Assembly (NCBI GenBank): GCA_963728895.1
Contig: CAVSLM010000002.1
Span: 1-64,000 of the forward strand
Direction of reading: 5' to 3'
Source of the DNA: CAVSLM01 sp963728895
GTDB taxonomy: Bacteria; Pseudomonadota; Gammaproteobacteria; JBBQDK01
Length of the DNA: 64,000 nucleotides
Shown here: piece by piece, positions 46,002 through 54,627 of the stretch
Position numbering within the stretch: position 1 is the stretch's first letter
Layout: each line of letters begins with the position of its first letter
The notes under the pieces: model-generated
What the model was told of the DNA's origin: nothing
What the model saw: only the letters and a program-made list of their open reading frames with translations
Database searches by the model: none
Program-made: the position numbers and the translations under genes

Positions 46002-46055
46002 GTCGAGCCCGTCCAGCCCGTCCAGCCCGTCCAGCCCGTCCAGCACATCCAGCAC
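46002..46055. repeat. 9-bp tandem repeat, six units
   Basis: Units GTCGAGCCC, then GTCCAGCCC three times, GTCCAGCAC and ATCCAGCAC. The central units are exact, so copy number may vary between strains. Confidence 0.9.
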
Positions 46056-46274
46056 TCCGGGAGCGCATCGCGAGCCACGTTCGACAAGCTCGAGGAAAAG
46101 CGCCTCGCTTTTCTTTACCGGGAACAGACCAGGGACGGCGCCGAGAGCCGATTCTTCGAATTCATTCGACGCTGAACGCGCCGGCGCCAGCGTGGATGGC
46201 GAATCGGCCGTGGCGCACGCCGCTGCGACGCGTTTGCCTGGTACGAAACGAACGGGTTATGCTCTGGTGTAGTG

Positions 46275-46370
46275 GTGCACTCTTGACGAGACATTTGAGC
46301 CTTCAATGGATGTAGGGCGGATAAGCGCAGCGCATCCGCCATTCATGATCGGCCGGCGTCAGGAGTGCAC
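46275..46370. repeat. MITE/REP-like palindromic element
   Basis: Outer inverted repeats GTGCACTCTTGACG (46275-46288) and CGTCAGGAGTGCAC (46357-46370; one mismatch) enclose an inner hairpin GGCGGAT ... ATCCGCC (46316-46340). The inner sequence GGATAAGCGCAGCGCATCC recurs inverted at 46493-46518. Short and non-coding, in a gene-poor region. Confidence 0.6.
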
Positions 46371-46492
46371 GAAGCCTTTCGCTCCAGTCGAGTTTCTCGT
46401 GCTGAGTGGATCGCGAAGGGGATCAGGCGTCGTGGGAATCAGGGAGGCAATGGGCGTCCCGGAGTCGGATTTTGAACCAGAGGTGGCTGGGT

Positions 46493-46518
46493 GGCGGATG
46501 CGCTGCGCTTATCCCGCC
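46493..46518 (-). repeat. Inverted copy of the palindromic core
   Basis: Reverse complement of 46316-46340 with one extra base. Confidence 0.7.
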
Positions 46519-46831
46519 TGCGGCGCTGGTGACCGCCATCGACGAGTACCTCGCCAATTCACGACACCAGGCCCAGGCGATTCATCCGGAATCCTGTGAG
46601 CATTGCGCGCAGGGAAGAAGCTGAGAATACGGGGGGAGGCCACCGGCGACGGCTGGAGTCGGAACTGCCGCTGGCATTCCGCCCGCTGTACCCGGGCACA
46701 CGCGCCCGGCAATCTCTCCAACCAGCCCAACAGCGACGGCAACGCGCTGGGAAGAGCGGGTGCGCGCCGTCGCGCAGAGGCGGTGCAGCCGGTTCTGCGC
46801 CCGCTGCGGAGTGCCGTGGAGGAGGAGCACC

Positions 46832-47551
46832 GTGAGCTCACCTGTACCTTCCCATCATTGCCTTTCAGGAACCACCCTCGGAGTCATTGCGCTGATGCTG
46901 CTTCCCCTGGTTGGGGGAGCCGGCGAGGAGGCGGTGTCACAGGGCGAGGGCTACGCGCCGCAGCAGGCCACGTACCCGCAAGAGCACACGCAGCCTGACG
47001 CCGCCGATGACCACCAGCATACTCATATGCCTGCGACGGATCTCGAACGATCGCTGGACTCCTATACGGTCCCGGAGGTCGCGATGCTCGACCAGCAGGC
47101 TCGACCGGTATCGTTGCGCGCGCTGCTCAACACGGACCAGCCCGTCCTGCTCAATTTCATCTTCACCACCTGTACTGCAATCTGCCCTGTCATGAGCGCC
47201 ACATTCGCGCAGGTGCAGAAAAAGCTCGGCAGGGACGCGCGTCACGTGCGCATGGTTTCGATATCGATCGATCCCGAGCACGACACTCCGGCAGTGCTGG
47301 CGAGCTATGCCGAGCGTTTCCATGCCGGCTCCCAGTGGCGCTTCCTGACCGGAAGCCTGGAGAACAGCATTGCCACACAGAAGGCCTTCGAGGCCTACCG
47401 CGGCGACAAGATGAACCATGTCCCGCTCACACTGCTGCACGCGCCCGCCGCAGCGCAGTGGGTGCGTTATGAGGGCTTCGTCAAGGCCGACGACCTGGTC
47501 AGCGAGACCCGGCTCATGCTCGCGCACGAACCGCGGGCCGGTCGCGAATGA
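46832..47551 (+). CDS. SCO1/SenC family protein
   Basis: 239 residues from a GTG preceded by GGAGGAG. N-terminal hydrophobic segment, then a His-rich linker (DDHQHTHMP) that may bind copper, and a thioredoxin-like domain with the copper-binding CTAIC (CxxxC), ISIDPEHDTPAVLASYAERF and a distal His in MNHVPLTLLH. Role in copper delivery to cytochrome oxidase or in thiol redox control. A second SCO gene lies at 52.5 kb. Confidence 0.87.
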   Translation: MSSPVPSHHCLSGTTLGVIALMLLPLVGGAGEEAVSQGEGYAPQQATYPQEHTQPDAADDHQHTHMPATDLERSLDSYTVPEVAMLDQQARPVSLRALLNTDQPVLLNFIFTTCTAICPVMSATFAQVQKKLGRDARHVRMVSISIDPEHDTPAVLASYAERFHAGSQWRFLTGSLENSIATQKAFEAYRGDKMNHVPLTLLHAPAAAQWVRYEGFVKADDLVSETRLMLAHEPRAGRE

Positions 47552-47683
47552 GCCCGACCGTACGATGCTGCGCCACAAGGCCCGGATCGCCGTGGCAAGG
47601 TGGCCGCGCGGGTCATCGCCTGCTCGCCGCCAGCATGTAACCCACGCCGCGCACGGCAGGCCGAGCGGACACCCGCGGCCACA

Positions 47684-48892
47684 TCACCGTAGTGGCGGTT
47701 CGCGCCGTAACAGGCCCAGCATGCCGCGGCCGATGCGGCTCGCGAGGTAGCGCGCGTAGTCGCCGTACTCGAGCTCGTCGGCCATCAGGTCCATGTGCTT
47801 GCGCACGAGGCTGTGCGTGCGGGGGAAGACGTTCAGGAACACGTGCTCAGCAAGCCGCGGGAACACCAGCCAGCGCAGCCGGCGGGCGTGATCGAGGGCA
47901 CGGATGATGTCGGCGCAGTAGCCGGTGTAGCGCCCCAGCGCCCCCGCTCCGCCTGCTGCGGATTCAAGGATCGCGCGCCCTGCGAGGTGTCCGCTTTGCA
48001 TGGCGAAGGCGATACCTTCCCCGGTCAGCGGTTCCACCAGACCCGCGGCATCGCCACAAAGCAGCACCCGGTCGCGTCCCGGTGACCGCCGGTAGTCGCC
48101 AAACGGCAGATAGTGTCCCTTGATGCGCGCCTGCGGCACGCTTCCGAAGCGCTCGCGCAGGAAGGATTCGAAAGACTGTTTGAAATCCGCGTTGCGACTG
48201 CACAGCCCGCCGATGCCCACCGTGAGCGTGGCGCGTTTGGGAAACACCCAGCCATAGCCCCAGCGCACCACGCCGAAGTAGATCTCCGGATCCGTCACGG
48301 CCGCCACTCCATCGCCGAGCGGCACCTCCATCTCCAGGCCGAGCGCGATGGTGCGCTTGTCGAAGGCGCGACCGTAGAGCGCTTTGGCGATTACACTGCC
48401 CACGCCGTCGGCCCCGATCAGGTGGTCGGCCACAAACGTCCGACCGTCGGCGAGCGTCAGCGCGCAGCCTTGCGCGTCCACGGACCGCACTGCGGTGCCG
48501 AGCTTCAGGGTCGCGCCTGCGCGCTCGGCCTGCTGCAGCAGAAAAGCATCGAACTGCGTCCGGCAGGTGAACTCGAGGTCCTTGTAGTCCTGGATGGCGT
48601 TCAACGCCTGGCGATGGTGGAAGAAGCCGATGCCGCGCGCGCGGGTCTCGATCACCGGCTCCCAGGGGGTGTCGAAGACGAGATCGTAGATCCTGCGGCT
48701 GCGCAGGGTAAGCAGTCCGCCGCAGAGCTTGTCGCGCGGGAAGCGGTAGCGGTCGAGCACCGCGACGCGCGTGCCGCCGAGCGCAAGCGTGCGGGCCGCG
48801 GCAGCACCCGCGGGGCCGCCACCCACCACCAGCACATCGAAACGCTCCGCTCGTCCCACACTCGATCCCTCAGAGCTTGCGCACCTCACCAA
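47684..48892 (-). CDS. FAD-dependent geranylgeranyl-reductase-like oxidoreductase
   Basis: 402 residues. FAD-binding motif DVLVVGGGPAGAAAARTLAL near the N-terminus, FPRDKLCGGLL, and the second FAD motif LLCGDAAGLVEPLTGEGIAF. These place it in the geranylgeranyl reductase family, which acts on isoprenoid side chains of quinones, lipids or chlorophylls. Divergent from the nucleotidyltransferase gene. The substrate here is unknown; a photosynthetic role is not implied. Confidence 0.87.
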   Translation of the reverse strand: MVRCASSEGSSVGRAERFDVLVVGGGPAGAAAARTLALGGTRVAVLDRYRFPRDKLCGGLLTLRSRRIYDLVFDTPWEPVIETRARGIGFFHHRQALNAIQDYKDLEFTCRTQFDAFLLQQAERAGATLKLGTAVRSVDAQGCALTLADGRTFVADHLIGADGVGSVIAKALYGRAFDKRTIALGLEMEVPLGDGVAAVTDPEIYFGVVRWGYGWVFPKRATLTVGIGGLCSRNADFKQSFESFLRERFGSVPQARIKGHYLPFGDYRRSPGRDRVLLCGDAAGLVEPLTGEGIAFAMQSGHLAGRAILESAAGGAGALGRYTGYCADIIRALDHARRLRWLVFPRLAEHVFLNVFPRTHSLVRKHMDLMADELEYGDYARYLASRIGRGMLGLLRREPPLR

Positions 48893-49040
48893 CGCCTCTG
48901 AACGCGATCAGACTGTATATTCGGATAATCCATCGGTAACGGGATAGCTCACTGGCACGATCGTGTAATTAACATGATATTGTGATAAAAGACCACGGCC
49001 CGCCACCGCAAAGCCTGCGATTTTCCGGAACTCGCCCTGC

Positions 49041-50330
49041 ATGCACGGCCCTACCCCTTCCGCGGCACCTCACGTGCACCGCGCGTTCGGGCTCGAGGGC
49101 CCCGTTCCGGAACCCGACGTCATTGCCGTTCCCGAAGAGTGCCGCCTGCTGCTGTGCGCTGCCGCCGACTGGACCGACTCCGGTCGGATGGCGCAGGCGC
49201 GTCGACTGCTCGCGCAGCCGGTGCGCTGGGAACGGTTGTTTGCAATGGCCGAATCGCATGGGCTCATGCCACTGCTGCACGGCTGCGTGGCGGCCAGTAC
49301 TGCACCCGGGGTGCCGGAAAGCGCGGCGCAGGTGCTCGCCGAGCACTATGCCGCGAGCCGGCTGCGCACGCGCATGCTCGTACTGGAGTTGCTCGAGCTG
49401 CTCGATCATCTGCGGGGACACGACATTCCAGCCGTGCCCTACAAAGGTCCCGTGCTGGGGGTGGTTGCCTACCGGGACCTGGCGCTGCGCCCTTTCGGCG
49501 ATCTCGACATTCTGATTCGCGAGCGCGACGTGGCTCGCGCCTGCTCACTGCTGGCCCAACTCGGCTACCGGCGCGTGATCCCTGAGCTGCACGAGGCGGC
49601 GGAGCGCTACTTCGTGCGGGTCGACCACGAGCACGAGTTTTTCAGCACCGACGGCCTGACCAGTGTCGACCTGCACTGGCGCCTGTGCACGCGCCGTTTC
49701 CCCGCGCGCATCGATACCGAGGCAGTGTGGTCGCGACTCGGCACCTGCGACATTCTGGAACACGCGGTGCCGACGCTCGACCCCGAAGATCAGCTGCTCG
49801 CGCACTGCATGCATGCCAACAAGGACTTGTGGCGCAAGCTCATCTGGCTGTCGGACATCGACAAGCTGATCCGTGCGACGGAACCCCTCTTCGACTGGGA
49901 TCGAATGCGCGCAGCGGCGCGGCGCGCGCACTGTGCGCGGATGCTCGACTTCGCGTTGTACCTGGCGCACCACTTGCTGGCGACGCCCCTGCCGCCCGCC
50001 GTGCAGCGCACGCTGACCGAGGCGCCCCGCAATGCCGTCCTGGCACGCGAGATCGTACCCACGCTGTTTTCCTCGAGCGAGGAGCGCAACCGCACAGGAG
50101 ATCCCTGGAGCCGCATCGGCGCCCACGGCTTTCACCTGCGGATCAGCGACAGCACCCGCGATCGCCTGGGCTACGTGCTCCGCACCCTGACCACGCCGAA
50201 CGAAGGGGACCTGATGGCCACGCACCTCCCCGCAAGCCTGTTGTTCCTGCTCCGGCCGATGCGTCCCTTCCAGCTGATGCGGCGCTGCATTCTCGGCGGG
50301 CTGAGGCAGCGCAAGTCCGCCGGTTCCTAG
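49041..50330 (+). CDS. Nucleotidyltransferase family protein (NTP_transf_5 type)
   Basis: 429 residues. Core motif VPYKGPVLGVVAYRDLALRP followed by FGDLDILIRERDVARACSLL, the typical KGxxL ... GDxDxLV of this family. The rest is helical. Such proteins accompany PqqD-like and HprK-like genes in RiPP and exopolysaccharide-associated clusters, and both occur directly downstream here on the opposite strand. Convergent with the kinase, 18 bp apart. Confidence 0.82.
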   Translation: MHGPTPSAAPHVHRAFGLEGPVPEPDVIAVPEECRLLLCAAADWTDSGRMAQARRLLAQPVRWERLFAMAESHGLMPLLHGCVAASTAPGVPESAAQVLAEHYAASRLRTRMLVLELLELLDHLRGHDIPAVPYKGPVLGVVAYRDLALRPFGDLDILIRERDVARACSLLAQLGYRRVIPELHEAAERYFVRVDHEHEFFSTDGLTSVDLHWRLCTRRFPARIDTEAVWSRLGTCDILEHAVPTLDPEDQLLAHCMHANKDLWRKLIWLSDIDKLIRATEPLFDWDRMRAAARRAHCARMLDFALYLAHHLLATPLPPAVQRTLTEAPRNAVLAREIVPTLFSSSEERNRTGDPWSRIGAHGFHLRISDSTRDRLGYVLRTLTTPNEGDLMATHLPASLLFLLRPMRPFQLMRRCILGGLRQRKSAGS

Positions 50331-50348
50331 CCCGGACGCGGCTCGCGC

Positions 50349-51182
50349 TCAGGCGACGGCGATGTCCGCGAGCGTCGAGTGCAGCAGGTCGCAGGTCTGG
50401 CGCAGGTCGGCCGTGTCGAGCGCATAGCAGTCCGCCGCGCGGGCAATCTGCAGCGCAGCGTCCAGGCCGTCGGCGGGATGCGCCAAGGCGTTGAGCGCCT
50501 GCGCGTAGAGGCGCATACCGGCTTCGGCGGCCTTCACGGGGTGCACGGCGGGCGCTGCGCGTGCCGGACGGTAGCGCAGAAAAAAGACGGCCTGGAGGGG
50601 AGTGCTCGTCGCCACCGTCGGTGCCGGGAGGCCGCCGGCGGGGACATGCAGGGTGCGATCGGTGCGCACCGTGCCGGACGGCAGTTGGTAGGGAGCCGGG
50701 GGATCGGCTTTCAGACACAAGGCATGGGGATAGGGGAGAATTTTCAGGCTTTGAAGGTCGATCGGCGCAAGCTCGTCGCTGAGATAGCCGAACCCGTGAT
50801 GCAGCAATGCCCAGGCGGTGATTGACTTGCCACCGCCCGATTCGGCGACCAGCAGGACGGCGCGCCCGTCCAGTTCCAGCGCGGCACCATGAATGAAATA
50901 CAGATCCCGCCGCAGCTTCTCGACCTCGATGGTCATGTCCTTCTCGAAGACGAACAGGAATGCTCCGGTATCCATGGCGCGCTCGTCCAACTCCTGCGCG
51001 CGCTGCAGGTAGTAGCTGTCGCATTCCGCGGCGCGGCCGGCGCGATACTGCAGTGGCACGCCACGGGCGGGTGCGGGGGTTACGAGGGACTGATAGACGG
51101 AATGCAGCAGCGCCCAGGTCGCCGCGTCGCTGCAAGCGACCTGCACGTCACAACCGCAGACAGACAGCATCAGCGGATGCAA
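50349..51182 (-). CDS. HPr-kinase-like protein (HprK-related kinase A type)
   Basis: 277 residues. ATP-binding loop VLLVAESGGGKSITAWALL with the HprK-type ESGGGKS, and HGFGYLSDELAPIDLQSLKI as the second conserved block. No PTS genes are nearby. Instead it is next to a PqqD-like protein and a Tat-leader micropeptide, the context described for HPr-rel-A systems (TIGR04352/TIGR04353). The phosphorylated substrate is unknown; the micropeptide is a candidate (inference). Confidence 0.82.
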   Translation of the reverse strand: MHPLMLSVCGCDVQVACSDAATWALLHSVYQSLVTPAPARGVPLQYRAGRAAECDSYYLQRAQELDERAMDTGAFLFVFEKDMTIEVEKLRRDLYFIHGAALELDGRAVLLVAESGGGKSITAWALLHHGFGYLSDELAPIDLQSLKILPYPHALCLKADPPAPYQLPSGTVRTDRTLHVPAGGLPAPTVATSTPLQAVFFLRYRPARAAPAVHPVKAAEAGMRLYAQALNALAHPADGLDAALQIARAADCYALDTADLRQTCDLLHSTLADIAVA

Positions 51183-51313
51183 ACCGGGAATGCCTCAAGC
51201 GCCTTGGAGATACAAGCGCCCCCGGGTCTTGTCGCCCCGGGGGCACCTGCCTGGCTGCTGCCGATCCGGACCTTGCCGCAGGCGAAGTTTCTGCGCGCGC
51301 CCGAATCGACCTC

Positions 51314-51523
51314 TTAGCGAAAGACGCCCTTCGGACGCCTGAAGAAGTGAAACCGCAAATTCCTGCCGAAGTGGTGCTCCCTGTGCTCCCTGTGGGATTT
51401 GCTCGGGAGATATGAGCCGGACTTGGCAAACGCGGGCAACGCATTGAGGCTCATGATCACGGGCGCCGTATAGGCGATCTTTTTGACGAACTCTCTTCGC
51501 GACGGATTGTGTTCTTGTGCCAT
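51314..51523 (-). CDS. Tat-leader micropeptide
   Basis: 69 residues. Twin-arginine leader NPSRREFVKKIAYTAP, hydrophobic core and cleavage-like ALPAFAKS. The predicted mature part is only about 35 residues, very basic and His/Arg-rich (SHREHREHHFGRNLRFHFFR). Thirty bases after the PqqD-like gene, so co-transcribed with it and the kinase. A natural candidate for the peptide handled by this cluster. No family recognised. Confidence 0.65.
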   Translation of the reverse strand: MAQEHNPSRREFVKKIAYTAPVIMSLNALPAFAKSGSYLPSKSHREHREHHFGRNLRFHFFRRPKGVFR

Positions 51524-51552
51524 AGGTTTGATTCCTAACGCTGGATCGTGGT

Positions 51553-51822
51553 TCAAGTCCCGGGCTCGACCAGAAGGTCCAGTCCCCGGAAGCGTTCGAT
51601 CAATCCCTCGACATCCGTGGCTGCGGTCTCCCTGCCTACGCCGAAGTCCTCCATGACTGCACTTACGATCGCTTCGACGGTGCTGTTCCCGTCGAGCTTC
51701 GACCAGATGAACGCCGCGGTCGGGTTCAGATGGTGTACCTGCCCCGAACGGCGGTCGACGATGACCAGCTCGTCTTCCACCTGCCGCACCGTCAGGTCTG
51801 ATCTGGATTTTGGGAGCATCAT
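51553..51822 (-). CDS. PqqD family protein (RiPP recognition element-like)
   Basis: 89 residues. PqqD fold: LTVRQVEDELVIVDRRSGQV, HHLNPTAAFIWSKLDGNSTV and FGVGRETAATDVEGLIERF. PqqD-like domains bind leader peptides in RiPP pathways. First gene of the minus-strand PqqD-micropeptide-kinase unit. Two adjacent ATGs (51822 and 51819) are possible starts; no strong ribosome site. Confidence 0.87.
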   Translation of the reverse strand: MMLPKSRSDLTVRQVEDELVIVDRRSGQVHHLNPTAAFIWSKLDGNSTVEAIVSAVMEDFGVGRETAATDVEGLIERFRGLDLLVEPGT

Positions 51823-51987
51823 TTTGTGACAAATGTATGAATACTCTCGACGCGCCGCGGCGTCAACAATGCGACAGCACCGGACCCGGACGGTTCCCCG
51901 CCTGGCCCCGCCACCGGGCGGCCACTGATGTCGCTTACATTCTAGATTGACTCGATAGTGCACTGATTGCAGAAAAATTCCTTTCCT

Positions 51988-52500
51988 CTACTTCAAATGG
52001 ACATACACGTGATTCGGGCCCGGCACGACATTGAAGCAGGCGTCGCGCCATCTGGGCGGACCGAACCAGACTTTCGCATCGCGCGAGAATCCGTAGGCTT
52101 CCGTGGGGATACCGAGCAGGTTGCGGTCCGCTTCGTCGTTGCGGTTGGCGTCGTGAAAGGAGGCGACCGAATATCTACCGGGAGGGATGTCGTCGATGTG
52201 AACCGTGACCTGCGCGGTGTGCACGTCGACCACGATGTCGTACCTGGGATGCTTCAGCCATTCGGGCGGCGAGGCGTACACAGCGACGTGCACCGTGCCG
52301 CGCGGGCTGGGAACACCCGTCACCGTGATGTCCAGGCTGCCGGTCCCGGTTGCGTCCGCGTCCGCCGAAGCGGGCTTCGCGGCGAACAGCAAGAGCACGA
52401 GCAACAGCGCAGTCGGCGCAAGGCTTTCGGGTACGCCACGCGCCCCGCCCCGCAGCCGTCTTCGCAGGCGAGGCGCGCGTGCCGCCCCCTCATGTGCCAT
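51988..52500 (-). CDS. DUF2141 family exported protein
   Basis: 170 residues with a long basic N-region and a hydrophobic signal (TALLLVLLLFAAKPASA). DUF2141 features: GSLDITVTGVPSPRGTVHVA, IPPGRYSVASFHDANRNDEA and GIPTEAYGFSRDA, with the FGPPRWRDA motif. Start overlaps the SCO stop by 11 bp, placing it last in the CtaG operon. Confidence 0.87.
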   Translation of the reverse strand: MAHEGAARAPRLRRRLRGGARGVPESLAPTALLLVLLLFAAKPASADADATGTGSLDITVTGVPSPRGTVHVAVYASPPEWLKHPRYDIVVDVHTAQVTVHIDDIPPGRYSVASFHDANRNDEADRNLLGIPTEAYGFSRDAKVWFGPPRWRDACFNVVPGPNHVYVHLK

Positions 52501-53101
52501 CGATCAGGGTACGCAAATCGTGCGCGATGGTCTGATAGTTGTCGGTGCTGCGCGCCAGGAGGCGGGCCTCGCCGTGCTCGTCGAAGACGAACACGGCGCT
52601 GCTGTGGGAAACCTCGTACCTTCCCTTGGAATCCGGCTTGCCGAGGCCGTAGCTGACTCGAAAGCGCCGGGTGAGCGCCCTCAGGCGCGAATCGTCCCCG
52701 TACAGGCCCACGAACTGGGGTCCGAACGCCTTGGTGTAATGCGCGAGCACCTCGGGGGTGTCACGTGCAGGGTCCACGGTCACGAACAGTACGCGCACCC
52801 GATCGGCCTCGGCACCGAGCTCACGCAGCGCACCGGCCAGCGTGGCGAGGGTGGTCGGGCACACGTCGGGACAATGCGTATAGCCGAAGTACAACAGCAC
52901 CACCTTGCCGCGCAGGTCGGCGGCCGTGATCATTCGGCCGTGCGTATCGTGCAGGCCGACCTCCAGTGGCGGCAATACGCCGGTAACATCGGCGAGAGTC
53001 CAGTCGTCGTGGTGACCGCAGGCGACCAGCACCAGCACCAAGGCCGCAAGCGCGGCGTCACGCAAACGCAGGCAGGGGCGGCGCAGGTGACCAGGCATCA
53101 T
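52490..53101 (-). CDS. SCO1/SenC family lipoprotein
   Basis: 203 residues. Lipobox LVLVACG, then the SCO domain: RGKVVLLYFGYTHCPDVCPT with copper ligands CPDVC, FVTVDPARDTPEVLAHYTKA, and the third ligand His in YEVSHSSAVFVFDEHG. Delivers copper to the CuA site of cytochrome c oxidase. ATGA overlap with the PCuAC gene upstream. Neighbouring CtaG and PCuAC support this role. Confidence 0.93.
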   Translation of the reverse strand: MMPGHLRRPCLRLRDAALAALVLVLVACGHHDDWTLADVTGVLPPLEVGLHDTHGRMITAADLRGKVVLLYFGYTHCPDVCPTTLATLAGALRELGAEADRVRVLFVTVDPARDTPEVLAHYTKAFGPQFVGLYGDDSRLRALTRRFRVSYGLGKPDSKGRYEVSHSSAVFVFDEHGEARLLARSTDNYQTIAHDLRTLIDGT

Positions 53102-53593
53102 TGCATCCCGGGGGGCTGAACCGCGAATTGCGCCGTCACCGTGCCCGCGCCGCCGAGCTGCAGGGTCACGGGCACATGATCGCCCGGCTGCAGGGCGCGG
53201 GTTCTACCCATGAGCATCAGATGCAGACCGCCTGGAGCAAGCTCGACCTTCTGGCCGGGGGCGAGATCGATATGCTCCACGGGTTGCATCATGGCCATGC
53301 CCTGATGCTCCATGCTGCGGTGCAGCTCGATCTCGGCGAACGCCGGACTGGAAGCCCCGGTAAGCTGCAGCGGTGCGGTCCCGGAATTGACCAGCTCGGC
53401 ATAGCCTGCGAGCGGCAGCTCGCCGGGCAGCCACCGGATGCGGGCGTTGCCCACCGAAAGCGGCGGACTCCCGGCGACGCGCACAGCCGGTGAAGGTTGC
53501 AAGGACAAGACCTGCAGCCAGGACACGTCGCGCGGCGGTGAACGGTCGTCGCCAGGCGAAGCAGCCGGCAGGGCAAGGGGTGGGGCAGTGCAT
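53098..53593 (-). CDS. PCu(A)C copper chaperone (one frameshift)
   Basis: The PCuAC domain is in one frame: NARIRWLPGELPLAGYAELV, IELHRSMEHQGMAMMQPVEH and APGGLHLMLMG, containing the H(M)x10Mx21HxM copper-binding pattern. In that frame the only upstream ATG (53526) gives no signal. In another frame an ATG at 53593 encodes RRVLAAGLVLATFTGCA, a perfect lipoprotein signal. A single indel near 53470-53500 most likely separates them. Second gene of the CtaG operon. Confidence 0.83.
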
Positions 53594-53622
53594 GGCTCTG
53601 GTACTCCGGTCGGCGGGTCAGA

Positions 53623-54468
53623 TCAGGAACCAGTGACGGGTTGCGGCGAGGGCTCGTGCGCGCTGTCGCGCAGCCAGCGCCGCAGCACGATCAGTTGCGC
53701 CACCACGCTCATCATGCTCGCCGGAATCCAGGTGAGCAGTCCGGCGATCTGCTGGTCCAGCAGCGGACTCATCGGCCAGGCGCGGCCGCACACGTCGTAA
53801 ACGTCGTACAGCACCGATGGGCTGAGAGCGATGTGGGCGCCGATCACGATCTGCGGCGGCACGATGACCCAAAGCATGACGGACCGGTAGCCATACCCGA
53901 GACCGCCCCGCCCCGGAGCGCGCGGATCCAGCACCAGCCACCAGAACAGCAGACCGTCAATCAGCATGCTCCAGTTCATCAGCAGGTAATGCTGCACGTT
54001 GAGCATGGCGTCGAAGTGTATCTCCGGCGTGAGCCAGAAGTAGATCAGACCGACGAACAGCACGCAGGCGACGACCGGCTGCTGCACACTCCCATATAAG
54101 GTACGGGTGAGCGGATTGCGCCACAACGGCAGCAGCAGTCGGCGGGCGGCATGCGGCATGCCGCTTGCCATTACCTCCAGCGGCGCCGCCAGCAACACCA
54201 GCAGCGGGCCGAGGTGATGCAGGACCAGGTGCTGTGCACGGTGCACAAAGAACATGTGCTGCGAGAGGTAGTCGAGCCGCGACTGGAACATCAGGTAGAT
54301 CAGCACCAGCCCGAGGGAAAAGGACAGCGTGCGCCACGGCGCCGTCGATTGCCCGTCGTGCCGGCGTCGCACGAGCCCGCGCAGGTAGAGCAACGCGGCG
54401 AGCGCACAGCTCAGCACTGCGCTGGGGTAAAGCTCATAGGGGGTGAGGAATGCGATCAGCGACTGCAT
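53623..54468 (-). CDS. CtaG-type cytochrome c oxidase assembly membrane protein
   Basis: 281 residues from the ATG at 54468. Seven helices. Signatures SQHMFFVHRAQHLVLHHLGP (His-rich, copper or heme related), NVQHYLLMNWSMLIDGLLFW and WPMSPLLDQQIAGLLTWIPA. This is the caa3-type CtaG family (PF09678). First gene of the operon CtaG-PCuAC-SCO-DUF2141. Confidence 0.9.
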   Translation of the reverse strand: MQSLIAFLTPYELYPSAVLSCALAALLYLRGLVRRRHDGQSTAPWRTLSFSLGLVLIYLMFQSRLDYLSQHMFFVHRAQHLVLHHLGPLLVLLAAPLEVMASGMPHAARRLLLPLWRNPLTRTLYGSVQQPVVACVLFVGLIYFWLTPEIHFDAMLNVQHYLLMNWSMLIDGLLFWWLVLDPRAPGRGGLGYGYRSVMLWVIVPPQIVIGAHIALSPSVLYDVYDVCGRAWPMSPLLDQQIAGLLTWIPASMMSVVAQLIVLRRWLRDSAHEPSPQPVTGS

Positions 54469-54573
54469 GGCCGGACGGAGGCTGTCTGAGTGCCGGGCGC
54501 TGCACCCGCAGGGTGCGGCAACGCGGAGGCGATAGGATAACAGAGCCGCCCGATGCATGCACCGTCCGGGCAA

Positions 54574-54627
54574 GCAGCGCTGCAGGGTGGCGATCGCCTA
54601 GCAGCGTTGCAGGGTGGCGATCGCCTG
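54574..54627. repeat. 27-bp tandem duplication at the polymerase stop codon
   Basis: Two copies of a 27-bp unit starting GCAGCG, with two differences, at the junction of the LigD-type gene end and the intergenic region. The duplication repeats the last codons of the gene. Confidence 0.85.

Larger units (their letters stand above)
45766..46831. other. Long gene-poor region with repeats
   Basis: No credible gene over about 1 kb. A plus-strand reading through the 9-bp repeat (VQPVQPVQ ... FDKLEEKRLAFLYREQTRDG) is open but unsupported. Contains the 9-bp repeat array and a palindrome-rich element at 46275-46518. Confidence 0.55.

Noticed and set aside
46002..46055. CRISPR array
   Set aside because: Six contiguous 9-bp units without spacers; repeat length and structure exclude CRISPR. 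No array was seen elsewhere.
45933..46175. Plus-strand ORF containing VQPVQPVQ and LAFLYREQTRDG
   Set aside because: No ribosome site and the repeat alone keeps the frame open (9 bp is a multiple of three); coding evidence is insufficient.
47684..48892. Evidence for photosynthesis from the geranylgeranyl-reductase-like gene
   Set aside because: The family is broad and occurs in non-phototrophs; no other photosynthesis gene is present.
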